Made by a program: the position numbers and the translations under genes. Below are positions 10,518-22,500 of a DNA stretch of 64,000 bases, in pieces; position 1 is the stretch's first letter; every line of letters starts with the position of its first letter. The DNA comes from Davidsoniella eucalypti (Eukaryota; Ascomycota; Sordariomycetes; Microascales; Ceratocystidaceae): NCBI GenBank assembly GCA_004009845.1, contig RMBW01000100.1:1-64000 (forward strand). Direction: 5' to 3'. Below the pieces are notes generated by a model. It did no database searches and was not told the origin of the DNA. It worked only from the letters and a program-made list of their open reading frames with translations.

Positions 10518-13500
10518 TTACTCTTCATCTTCTCCCAGCTGGAACATGCCACCACGGCTAGCGGTGCTACCGGTAGTGATACCGAGACCAGAGAATGTAG
10601 TAGTGGCAGAGCCGAGAGCAGCAGCAGCAGCAGTGGCAGCGGCAGCGGCAGCAGCAGAAGTACCACCAGCAACAGAGGCAGCAGTAGCCGGTGCAGCAGA
10701 CTTCTGGGTAGCATTGGCAGCGTTGCTATTGGCATCGGGGCTACCACTAAGGCCATACTCGGTTTCTTCATCGGAAGAGTTGTGGGCAATGGGATCACGC
10801 ACATTCTTAAGGGTAGACACGGACTCGTTGAGGTTAACTAGGACAATGTCGTCGTCGTCATCCTCGTCCTTCTCAGCTTCAGTTAGAGAGAAGTTACCAA
10901 AGTCACTACGGGCGCCGATAGAACGCGACGAAGATGAACGGCGCAGGTGCTTGCGCACGTTGGTTGCACTAGAATTAGCCTTGGCGTGGCGGTCAAAGGT
11001 ATCGTCAAAGTAGACGTTCATTGCCAGAGTAGTGGTCTTAGGGGTCTGCGGCATAGTGGCAGAAAGACTAGATACAAGCGAAGATTAGCATACGTTTTTT
11101 TATGTTCATAGGAGGGGGGAATCTTACGCTGTGTCGTGGATCATACGGGCTACTAGACCAGTCCAACCAGTTTGATGGCAGGCACCAAGACCACGGCCGG
11201 TATCGCCATCGAAGAACTCGTGGAACCAGACATTGTCAGTCCAATAGGGGTCGAAGTTGAGCAGATCGCTGCCACCGTTAGCAGGGCGACGACCATCTTC
11301 ATCACGCTCGAAGATGCTCAGCAGACGACGACGCAGCTCTTGGGCGACCTGGCCCAAATGCATGCTCTCGACGACCTTTTTTTCGCCACGGCCATACGCA
11401 GTTGACGGACAATCAACACGCAGATCGGGGCCGTAGAACAGGTAGAAGCGCTGTAGTGACTCGATCAATAGGAAGTTAACACACAGCCAGATAGGACCAC
11501 GCCAGTTACTGTTACCACCAAACAGGCCAGAGTCAGAATCACCGGGCACGTATGAAACGCCAAATGTCTGGCCATTGACATCCATGGTGTACGGGTTAGC
11601 CTGGTGGAACTTGCTGAGTGAGCGAATACCATGGTCACTCAGGAACTCATCCTCGTCCAGCATGCGCTCGAGAATCTTGACCAGACGGTCCTTGCTAACA
11701 ATGGACAGCAGGATACGATCACCCTGACCACGCTTACGGATACTGGCCATGTTACGCTCAGCTACGTCGCAGCGGAACTTGGTGAACCAGTCAATGCGCT
11801 TCTTGAAGGCAGGAAGCTTGTTGATCAACTCGGGCTCTAGAGTTAGGGTTGCGTACAGCGGGATCAGGCCAACAAGTGAGCGCACCGGCAGCTGCTGGAT
11901 CCAGGGGGCGCCCCAGGAGATGGCATCATAGTAGAAACCATCTTCTTCGTTCCATAGCGACTGCTCGTCGTTCTGGCCGGCGCGGAAGGTCATGGCATCC
12001 GAAATCATGATGAAATGCTCGAAGAACTTGTTGGCAATGTCTTCGTAGATACTACGGTGCTTAGCCAGCTCGAGAGCAATGTTGAGCATAGACAGGCAGT
12101 AGAAAGCCATCCAACCGGTACTGTCGGCCTGCTCCAGCACACCACCAGTGGGCAGAGGCTCGGAACGGTTGAAGAGACCGATGTTGTCAAGACCCAGGAA
12201 ACCACCCTCGAATACATTTTTGCCGTCGACGTCCTTGCGGTTGACCCACCAGGTGAAGTTGATGAGCAGCTTCTGGAACACGCGCTCGAGGAAGTCGAGG
12301 TCCTGGCGACCGTACATCTTACGCTCAATCTTGAAGACACGGAACGTGGCCCAGGCGTGTACTGGAGGGTTTACATCACCAAAGTTCCACTCGTAAGCCG
12401 GTAACTGACCGTTGGGGTGGCAGTACCACTCACGCGTGAAAAGATCGAGCTGCTTCTTGGCGAAATCGGGGTCAATCATGGCGAGCACAATACAGTGGAA
12501 AGCCGAGTCCCAAGCTGCAAAAAATGGATATTCCCATGAGTCAGGCATACTGAGAATATCGTCGCAGTGTAGATGGCGCCAGTGTTGGTTGCGAATATTC
12601 TTGCGGCTCTCGGGTGGCGGTGGATTGGCCTTGTCACCATTCGCCCACTCGTTCCATACAAAGTGGTAGTGTTGCTTCGTCCACATCATGCCAGAGAAAG
12701 CGCGGCGCTGGATGTTGCGCATGTCCTCGGACATAGACAGTGGCGATAGCGCATAGTAGAAGTCATCAGCCTCCTGCAGTCTCTGCTCCAAAATGTTGTC
12801 GAACTCCTCCTCATCGACGTAGACATCGGCTTGCTTACTCAGACGGAAACGCACTACAGCGCACTCGCCGGGCTGCACGCCACCCTTGGCGTTGAACTGA
12901 TACCAGGCAGCAAACTTAGTGCCAGTCTTGGCTGGGTTGACAGCCTCCTTTTCCTGGTCGACAATGTAGCGGTGGAAGGCATCCTTGACATATGGCTGTG
13001 AGTTCTCTACCTCGTACAGAAGCTCAAGGTTGCTCTCGTTTTCTGTGAACAGAAGCTCGGGAATGACATCGTCCTCCTCGGTCTCTGACACGCCGGGCGA
13101 AGGAGCCAACCGCACATAGCGCGTACCGACATCGTCACATGTGGTCTCTACCATCAGTGGGTCGACTGCACGGGTATTGGGCTTCTTCTTCTCATCTTCT
13201 TCGGGCAGTCCCCAGGACCAAGTGTTGCGGAACCACACGTGTGGCACAATATGAAGCGGCGCCGGGTCAGGGCCGCGGTTCCACGCCGTCACACGGAACA
13301 GTAACTCATCCGGGTCCTCCGTGTCCTTGGCCGTCTCGATGTAGATATCCCAGTAGCGGTTGTCATCGAATATCCCCGTGTCGGTAAGCTGGTATTCAGG
13401 GTCTTGCTTGCCACGGCGCGCATTTTCTGTGATCAAGTCCTTGTACGGGAACGACTGCTGAGGGTACTTGTACAAGAACTTCATGTACGAATGGGTCTAG

Positions 13501-14386
13501 ACAGTATACAAGTTAGCTAGGCTATGAGACTCTATAGAGTTTTGACATGGGAGCTTACCGGCGTGTTGTCAGCATGGAAATACGCTTCTCTGACACCCTC
13601 ACCATGGTTGCCTTGAGGGTTCGATAGACCGAACAGTCTCTCTTTCAGGAACGGACTATAATTTGTGTTAGATAGCTCACTTATTAGCACCTCGGGACAG
13701 TAACATCAGCCACTCACTCTTCGCCGTTCCAGAAGGCAAAGGCCACGTTCTGTCTACCGTGTGTGTCACAGACTCCAGCAATACCGTCTTCGCCCCATCG
13801 GAATGTTCTCGCGCGGGCGTCATCATGGGTAAAATCTTATTCATGTTAGTGTACATGTCATGCATTAGGGTAGATAACCCTAATATAAGGACACTTACAA
13901 CTCCAGGCATCTCCGTCAGCGCTGTAATCTTCGCGGACTATTTTGTTTTTCGTATTGTTAGTATTTGCAGCATAGAAGTAGTATTGAAGGCCTAATCAGG
14001 AAACAAGAAAGATCCCCAAAAAGGAGATCCAAGCTTCTCAGGTTTTGGGCGGGCCAGCCTAGACCAAATCCTCGGATAATTGGATGAATAGAGACGGCAT
14101 GCAACAAAAGCCGCACCCACAAACTGAGAGGTCAAAAAACCAAATGCGGCACACCAAACAGTAAGAGAGAAAAGAGGGGAAACAAGAAACAAGAAACAAA
14201 ACCAAGAATCTCTGATCTCTGACATTAATAAAGAAATCAGCAGACGGAAATCTAGCACTTACCCGTTGCCCACTGGCGCTCAGAAACATAGGGACCCCAG
14301 TGCTTCCAGTACTTGATTTTGTTGGTGTCCTCGCTGAGGCGCTGCTCTTCGAGCGTCTTGGTCTCACGACCGTTGATAATCACCAT
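10518..14386 (-). CDS. MGH1-like / GH63-family glycosidase (yeast YMR196W type)
   Basis: Cytosolic-looking (no signal peptide) glucosidase-like protein of the GH63/MGH1 group; substrate unknown for the family member in yeast. Exons on the minus strand: 14386-14263, 13937-13899, 13835-13718, 13655-13559, 13496-11128, 11067-10518, giving 1098 aa, close to the roughly 1,090 aa of YMR196W. The start MVIINGRETKTLEEQRL leads into the family block YWKHWGPYVSERQW, RWGEDGIAG, NGEDPFLKERLFGL, GNHGEGVREAYFHADNTP and THSYMKFLYKYPQ. The catalytic-domain signature WDSAFH (about residue 455) and GQLPAYEWNFGDVNPP are present, and the domain ends at HQTGWTGLVARMI. A final intron (11127-11068) joins it in frame to about 180 more residues that are Ser-, Asp- and Ala-rich with long poly-Ala. 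That last join is the least certain part; without it the protein stops right after HDTA. Confidence 0.9.
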
Positions 14387-17300
14387 TGTGTTGGCGGACG
14401 GGCAAGAAACTGTGTGGTATGAGGTGATTCGTGTCTAGAAGATATAGAAGGATGAAAGCAAAGAACGAGTAAAAGGGAAAGAAGGGGGGACCGTATCAAG
14501 ATTGCCCAACAATAGATTGAGCTCAGATAAGCTTGGTAGTATGTAGTGGCGATTTCCCCAGGTCCAGTGCGCTATAATGCGGATAGGCCAGGATCGAGTA
14601 CGTAGGTATGATAGTAACTCTGAACCAGCAGCTACTAATTTGCGGGGGGATAGGACAAAAAAGTCAAGGAAAAGAAGAATGTGTTGGCGACCAAGAAAAT
14701 GAAGAATAAGAAAGGAGGAAAAGAAAAAGAAGAAGAAGGGGAAAGCAAGCCAGATACAAGAAGACCGGAGGGGAATCGAGAAAGAGAACCAGATGCTTGG
14801 GATTTATATCTGTGCCCAAAGCATACAAGCAAGAACACGGGCTGCAAAGCAAAACAAAACAACCTAGAGACAACAAAGCTCGTCCCTTTAGGTGGCCGAC
14901 CTACTATCCATTGTCTTCTTCCACCTAGATCTCTAGCTCTTTGGCTTTCGTTCGCCCCACCGAAGGCAGATAAAGGCAAAATGCTAGGCCGCATCTGCAC
15001 CTATTCTGGTCTGAAAACCCAAATAAACTCAATAGACCTATATGTAGACCCAATGTGTTCTGATCTATTGTGCCTAGTATGTTATGTCTACGTAGACCCA
15101 GGCTTTCAAGTCTGCATACTTAGAAGGGACACACATATGTTAGGCCATACACAATTGCATCACATAGACGGCACAGCGTCCTGAAGGTGGGCGACCAAGG
15201 CAGACCAAAGCAGACGTAGACAGATAAACATGCCCAGACGAGGGGCTATCCGGCTCGGTTCCGTAGCCCACGACGGGCCTGGACTTTCCTTGCCGCCACA
15301 GTGTTGTACCATCTCAAGATAGATGTATATAGATATACCATCAGTCTCTCCGCCTTGTCTCATACTCGAGCCAAGGCCTTGCTTAATCAAAGAGCTCAGA
15401 GTCTCTTTGGTTCGTGCGTGCAGCTCCAAACATAACAAAAGGCCCGTATCTAGCTTTGCGCGATCTCAAGCAAACGAAGCAGTATATCGCAAAAATTAAT
15501 ATGTCCGACATCCAACCAATAGAGTGTAATCGATGCAAGCCTAGTCGAGCTATTCTTACTATACGCAGAAATGTCACAGATACGAGCCAATTCTACAGAT
15601 ACCAGCCTAACACGGCCCTTCTCGACCCCTCCTGTCCATCCTCCGCCTCCCTTCCCTGGCCTGGTTCGCTTCCGCTACTTCTTTTTGTCAGATCGGCTAA
15701 GCGATTTTTTTGGGCACACAAGAAACAAATGCCCGCCGATTGCCCTCTCCCTCGAAGCCGCATGCGATTAGCGACCAGGGAGTAGAAGTAGTAGAAGAGA
15801 GCAAGCCGAATATGAAAACAAGCAGCAGCTCGTAGAATTCCAGCTCGAGAGAGCTAACCAAGCTTGCTCAGAAACAGATCCTGGCTTTAAATATGTCAGG
15901 GGGGTGGAATGCGATTAGGAGGGTCTAACTAATATACCAATGCTAATCAAGTAGCAATATCAGAATCAGGCCGCGATGCACGCCAGAAAGGAAACACCGC
16001 GAATCGAACACGAGCGGCCAGTCGAGGCTCGGCGAGCATTTAGACGGAGTAGGAAGCAGAAAAGAAAAAGAGAGAAAATCAGAGAAGAGCTAAGTAGTGA
16101 AAAACGACAGATGGCTAGAAACGAAAGTTACAACGAAAGGAATCAGTGAAAGATGGTTGAGGTGGATGGATGCAGTGCGGACTAAGGAAAGAAGGAGGCT
16201 TTGATGTAGTGTGGTTTTGCTTGTTTATTGCTTTGGGCTGCGACGGAAAGATAAATCAAGGCGATGATAGATGGTGATGTTTGTTGATGTTGATGTTCGT
16301 GATGGCCGCCACAGACTCAGCTGGAAGTTACTCATATTGTTTGTGTATAGCATATTACATGTGGCGCAAATCATTTCTAGTAGCTACCAAAGTACACAAT
16401 CCGGAAGAGAAGACTCTCAGACAAGATCAATATTCAATTGAGGTTCAATGATGCTTTACTATTGGTTGACAACATGAAGCTTTCATCTGTTGGCCATAGC
16501 TCCCAGCCCTGAATATAATAATGGGATGTGATAGCTCCCAAAACAGCAGCAAAACAATAACAGATTTCACCATGTACCATACAACGTCTTTTGGCAATTA
16601 TCAATTCAATTATTCTCCCCTCGCCACCAGATAGCTTCTAATTGCTTGAGTTTCCATCACATCACCTTCAACCTACGATTAATCCATTTCATCCATCTAT
16701 CCATCTGCCGCATTTCCTGTACCATTGTCGATTCGCTACCGCTGTTTACTCCTACAAGCTCAGATGGTTCTCCGTTCTGATGCTGGTGCATAAAGCATCG
16801 ATACATCCAACTTGCTTTGATAATCCACTAGCTCATGAGAAGCGTCTGGCTACGTAAGGTAATACCGCGCTCATCCAGTGGAAAGGCTTCATTGGTTCAT
16901 TGTGATGTGTTAGTGAACAGTACAATAGCTTCAAGGATTCTATAGATTCTATAGATTCTATAGTTTATGGTACTCTGCTACAAGACTCCACAAATTATAC
17001 CGGCCGCGGAATATCCAGTCTCAGTGCTGGCCTGCCCCTCCACTGACTGCTACCGAAGCACTACATATTGCTACGCCAGTGATAATGAGAAACGTCATCC
17101 ATTCTCACTCGTATTTGTGTATTATTCTATGTCGCCTTGCTCATATACTAAGCCGCTATCGTTCCTAATCTTCCTTTATGCTCAAATCCGTATTTCTAGG
17201 CTTTGGGAATACCTACAGGAACAGCCAAAGTATTTTATCTTTGTACATAGTTTAGGCTAACGCATGTTCAGATACCCCTCCTTCGTCTCTGTTTTTCTCT

Positions 17301-18872
17301 CTCCTCGCTTAATAGTCTGCAAGCCTCATCACAAACTTCTAAGTGAGTTTTACATCCCGTCTTATATCACGCTATCATATTACACTCAAGAGTCAAAGTC
17401 TCGCTCCCATTCTACTCATTCTACTGATAGTTATGTGCCATTATATGCCGCCCGAAAAGACGGTCCCTAACTTACAGTACACGTCGATACCGCCGTATTA
17501 CCAGTCTCAACGTTTAAGACTAGCCCGTGTCTCACTCTTAACATCAAAACACCACTCGCAGAGTCTATAACTACAAGAGGCATATGCAATCGATTCAGAT
17601 CTTTGTACACTCTTTGCTATCTTGCTTGGCCAGCCTCTCACATCGCAAAAATCAACAAAATTATATGCTCTTTTCCTATGACATTACCCTATTATGGCCC
17701 TCTATTCGATGTCGATATCGTGGTATCACACTACAACAGACGCGGCATAACCGCAATACAGAGCCCAACACGACAGATATCTAATGCAATTGGTGCAACA
17801 TAGCAATATCAATCATGCTTTTGTACCCAAAACAAATCCCAGTCACTTCCTATTCTCAATCTCACGGCTGTGGTGTCGTTATCTATCTGTCCGCATCTCT
17901 AATCTTCCCCGCCTTTCACGCAACTGTACGAAAGCATACAAGTACATTACATTACATGACATTGCATACCTTGTACATACAACTGTATATGTATACAGCT
18001 ACAACTATCACCTATTCGACCGGTCCCCTCTCTACTAGCTTGGGCTCAGCTCTCTCGCAACCAATAGCGCGTCCTCAATATCAACATGACGTCCCATTGG
18101 TGATGCGATTCCTCTTCACTAAAGCCCCATTATTCATCTACATCGAGTCTCGCGGAGTATACGGAAAGTATCAATGCCTAATGTCCTACTTCTCAGTATC
18201 TCGGGGTTTTTTTGCCACTTCTTGATAACATACCATGGTCTTCTTTCCGTGTTGAATCTACCGAGTGATGTAGTTGATGACCATGGTATTAGTAGTTCTT
18301 GGGCTGTCTTGTCTACTTACTTCATAACTTTAAAGAATCCAAAGCTAAGCCATGTACAGTTTCAACTATTTGCTTCTTATCATTAAGCCCACATGATACA
18401 GAATTGTCACTTTTCTTTGGCGATTGCTTAACCGGCTCGGATTTTGAATGTCGTAGCTAATACTCCGTCTCCAGGTGTTCGATTCTGTCTTAAACTAACT
18501 ATAAAATTTACCTTGCAAATTTTGTCCCTGAGACACGGATGCCTTTGTCGGATTTAGTATGGGTTGTCTCTTTCTCTTTTGACCGCTATGGCTTCGTGTC
18601 TTTGGGTGAGTGTAATACTGGTTTGTGATGTACCTGCTAAAATTATAGTATTAGGGTGTAGGTTGCTATCCAGGTGTCTGTCGAATTGAACAAGTACTGT
18701 TGAACCTTGTTATATCCATATCCTTCTATATATTTCAACAACGCCACCCTTTCCCGATCAATGATGATGATACCAAGGTATATTACTGTTGTGAAACAGT
18801 CACTCTCTTGTATCTGAAAGGAGATATCAACCCGGAATGGCGAAAAGGAAACAAAAAAAAGACAATCGATAA
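14387..18872. other. 4.5 kb gene-poor region
   Basis: Between the start of the glycosidase gene and the stop of the PPIL3 gene, so it includes the former's promoter. Purine-rich around 14640-14760, then AT-rich with many pyrimidine tracts to 18.5 kb. It has a 9-bp tandem repeat at 16936-16963 and a G4T7 tract at 18203-18213. Several ORFs of 60-170 codons overlap in different frames with no recognisable protein; I read them as chance. Confidence 0.55.
16936..16963 (+). repeat. 9-bp tandem repeat GATTCTATA x3
   Basis: Three perfect copies of GATTCTATA plus one further G. Short microsatellite-like array in noncoding DNA. Confidence 0.8.
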
Positions 18873-19540
18873 TCAGCCGGCCAGTGGATTCGCATGAACC
18901 GTGACCCTTTCGATCCTCACCGCCTCCTTGGGCCGATTCTTCTTATCCACCTCAACAGCCTCTATGCGTGCCAAAGTTGCCAATCCTTCATCACCCAAGA
19001 CCTTTCCAAAGACTGTATTCTGACCATCCAGGTGCGGCGCCTTCTCAAATAATATAAAGAACTGCGACGCGTTTGTTCCCGGTCCACGATTAGCCATGGA
19101 CACGATGCCACGGCCCGAGTGACGCAGACCAGGCCGTATTTCATCGGCAAATGGCTCGCCCCAAATGGAACGGCCACCTTTGGGGTTTAATGGTGTAGGC
19201 TCGGCAGGACCGCCTGCCTGGGTCATGAAGGCGGGGATCAGACGGTGGAAGGGTGAACCGTCGTAGTAGTTTGAGGCACACAAGGCAAGGAAATTCTAGT
19301 TGACAAGAAGTCGCAAGTGTTAGCTATATAGGTACATTGCGCAAATCGTCGGGATTTCTATGTAGTTTTGTTGAGATGCTGAGGTCGTTTGGCACTATTC
19401 TTGAGGTTTTGATAGCAGCCAAAGCTGGGTTATGGTATAGGCAAAGCAAGAAGGCAGTATACCTCGGCGGTCTTTGGGACGCTGTCGCAAAAGATCTCGA
19501 TCTTGATATCGCCATGTGTCGTATGAAGAGTGACGGACAT
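18873..19540 (-). CDS. PPIL3: peptidyl-prolyl isomerase, PPIL3 type (spliceosomal cyclophilin)
   Basis: Cyclophilin that catalyses proline cis-trans isomerisation; the PPIL3 (CypJ) class is associated with spliceosomes. Exons 19540-19463 and 19295-18873 on the minus strand give 166 aa against about 161 in animals. The start MSVTLHTTHGDIKIEIFCD and the block NFLALCASNYYDGSPFHRLIPAFM match this class, as does the end ITIHANP-like VTVHANPLAG. Catalytic-site residues FHR, QAGGP, MANRGPGTNASQFFI and the FGKV strand are present; the Trp that binds cyclosporin in CypA is His here (APHLDGQN), as is usual for PPIL3. Single-domain, no targeting signal. Confidence 0.93.
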
Positions 19541-22500
19541 GATAGCTGCGACGTCGAAATTTAGCTTTCCAGGCGTAGATATGAAAAGTTGAAAGATATA
19601 GAAGGTTGGACGGTGCTTTTGTGATATTGACGCAAGAGAAATTGAGAATCTCTAGTTACTGTTGATACGAATCTTGTTGCTGTTTTTGCAGTGGTTTCAT
19701 TTAGCGGCGCAAAGAATTGAAGCTTAGAGTGAAGCTTCGACCACTTGCGCTTGTAGAGACCCACTTTTAGTAGTAACCCAAACCCTGGACTTGAGTTGTT
19801 CATTTCTGATGTTCACGATAAACCAGTCTGTTTTTTGCAACCTTGAGTGGCAAGTCTTTAATGACTTTTAGGATATGATTAGAAGAAAGGTAGCTACGAA
19901 ACTATTCTTCATAGTGAATCTTTAGTGATATTCATTACACAAATTCAATGGTTTATCTTGGATTCTCAGTTTCATCACCTTTTCCTCGTATGTCGTAGTA
20001 AAGGAGCCCACGATCTTCTGATGAGATCGAGATTAAATCGTTGTTATTGTTTGTTCTTTTCTTACACATACTTGACTCTTCAATCCATTGTTCCACACGA
20101 GGGACAAACATGCTTGGTAGAAAGCAACCCGCAACACAAACAAACACCACATGGTCGTACTATTTCTTGTTACTACATGACTAAACTAAGTATACCACGA
20201 GCTATATATCACAGCTGTATTGTTTCTTTTTTTCTATTCATGATGAACTGATTCTACCCAATCAACGGTGAACCCTAAGCGCCCACTATATTTTGTTGGT
20301 TGCTGTTAGGTAAGGAACAAATATTTGAGATCGTCTCTTTTCTCTCTTGCCTTTTTGTCTATCACACCGATGTGTGGTTCACTACAGAATGGATACGTAG
20401 GTGAGATCATGTATATATGTAACTATGTCTCCAGCATACTAAATAATGAAGGGCAGCACTTTTGATTATTTTTTGACAGCCCATGTTAGACCCCTCTTCT
20501 TTTCATAACTACTAGCTTTAAACAAAGGGCGGCCAAGGCAGTGCTTGGGCCGGGAATTATCAGATGCACGTGTTGTCGTAGCCGTAATAGAGAGGACATT
20601 TATGTGGTAGTGATTCACACACACGTATAGTTATCAGCATAACATATATTATGTATATAGTCAGCTAGCCTTATGTGACACATTCATTAGAAAGTGCGGT
20701 TTTTGGTTCAGGTGTATCAAAGTAGTCTAAGACGTCTTAATTTTTCATTCATATGCTGTCGAAAGTTGAACAAATTGCATATAGGGCCGCGCGGATAGTT
20801 ATCCATTACGTGCATCTTTTTCTCGATATTCCCTTGATATAAGCCCAAAATAGTGTAATATGGCTCTCCAGAGCTTGCACAGATAGTAGGTGAATATCTT
20901 TTCTAACTACATATCCAAAGAGTCACGGTTTTCCTCTTAGGAAATGTGCGTGGTTAAAGTAGTGGACTCTTGTTCCTTTTTTGTTCTTCCAAACGTGAGA
21001 CCAAAAGACGGTGAAATGTACGGGAGAGGAGTTGTCATGATTGTTTGTGATGATTCTGGACCAAGTCATATCGGCAACTATGGTGACAGATATCATGTTA
21101 CATATCGTTGTCGAACTTAAACTTGGACATGAGGGGGAAAAAGCTAGTGATGTATACCGATATAAAATTTCAAAGCATGTAGTATTCACGATATACTAAT
21201 ACGAAAAATACTACTATCTCATGTGGAGATTGTGTGTAGGCTCTCCATGAAATCAGCGCATTTTGTATCCCTGCGGGAAAAAAAACGGTATGATTGACCG
21301 AAGAAATCCTCTGAAAGCCTGTCACAAATGGAGAGAGACTTGAGGCCAACTATGCTGTCGCAGTATCAAATCTCATACGAGATGGCAAGTTTACCTGTAT
21401 TTGACTGTAAACCGTTGTGTATATCGTAGCTCTTCGGCACGCGAAACATCGTGAGCATCCTGCACTTATGTATAAAAAGCCCATGTTAGTTAGTAGCTTA
21501 TGGAAAGACAACAAGAGAAATTATAAGAGAGGGAGGTATATAGACGGAACATTATACTATTACAGATATCGACAGATATATGGACACAAACGAGGGTCTC
21601 TGTGTTTGTAATGTGCTTTCAATATTGCCAGTTTCGTTTCGTTTTCTTTAGCGGGTGATTGGTATCAACGGGTTTCCGGACCGAGAAACAATCCCGCATT
21701 TTGCTGGACGAATCAGAGACGTCAAGCTTACGTATCGAGGGTTGTGTTAGCGCTAGTAGTTTTTACCAGTGATGGTTAGCACCTCAACATTCACTGCACT
21801 GAATTTAGGGGTTTTTTAAAAATTTTAAATTCGTTTTTATCAAGGTGGAAATGGAGCTTTAATAGCTATGTAGCACCTCGGTATCTTAAGATACATAGCC
21901 CTGAACTAATACTGGACAACCTACTTCTCAACAGTGACAGGCCATTGAGATACAGAACATTTGTTATGGTTTTGCTATATGCTATTTCTGCCTCGCTGGG
22001 AACCTGTCTAAAACCCTCCAAGTATTTTGTAGCTCCTTGTATTATAAACCCTCCTAGAACAGTATGGTTACTACCTGGCATCTACCCTCTGCAGAACTTC
22101 GTGATTGGAGAGGCTGCCCAAACCCTCAGACGCGCTACCATAAGCATAGGGTGGACTTCAGTAGTAGCTTTTCCCCAGTTAGATTTGAACCAACTACCTC
22201 ATGCGAGGTCGGCATTTAGGTGATTCGGTCATGTCGTATCGGATGTTTGGTTGGCTATACTAGCCGTAGATGATGCTAGTACTACATGTTAACGATGTCT
22301 CTGTTTATGACGGGGTTTTTTATACCGACAAGATAGCTTTTTTTTTAATCCAATCAAAAAAAAAAAACGAAACTACTCTAGTTTATTCCTTTGTTTGCCA
22401 AAGAGTGGCAATTCTAGGTTCATAGCTAAAGGGAACAAAGGGAACCTGGTCCCTGCTTCTTTTTTCCCTGGTCTTGTCCCATCCACTATGAAGGGTCGGT

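Noticed and set aside
15998..16025. T-arm-like word near 16.01 kb on the minus strand
   Set aside because: No acceptor or anticodon stem could be built around it.
17264..18386. Chain of short overlapping plus-strand ORFs
   Set aside because: Different frames, no conserved motifs, and no plausible splice joins giving a recognisable protein.
22173..22232. tRNA-like sequence on the minus strand
   Set aside because: It has a T-arm (GTTGG, TTCAAAT, CTAAC) and D-arm-like words, but no matching 5' acceptor strand and no anticodon stem with a 7-base loop. At most a relic.
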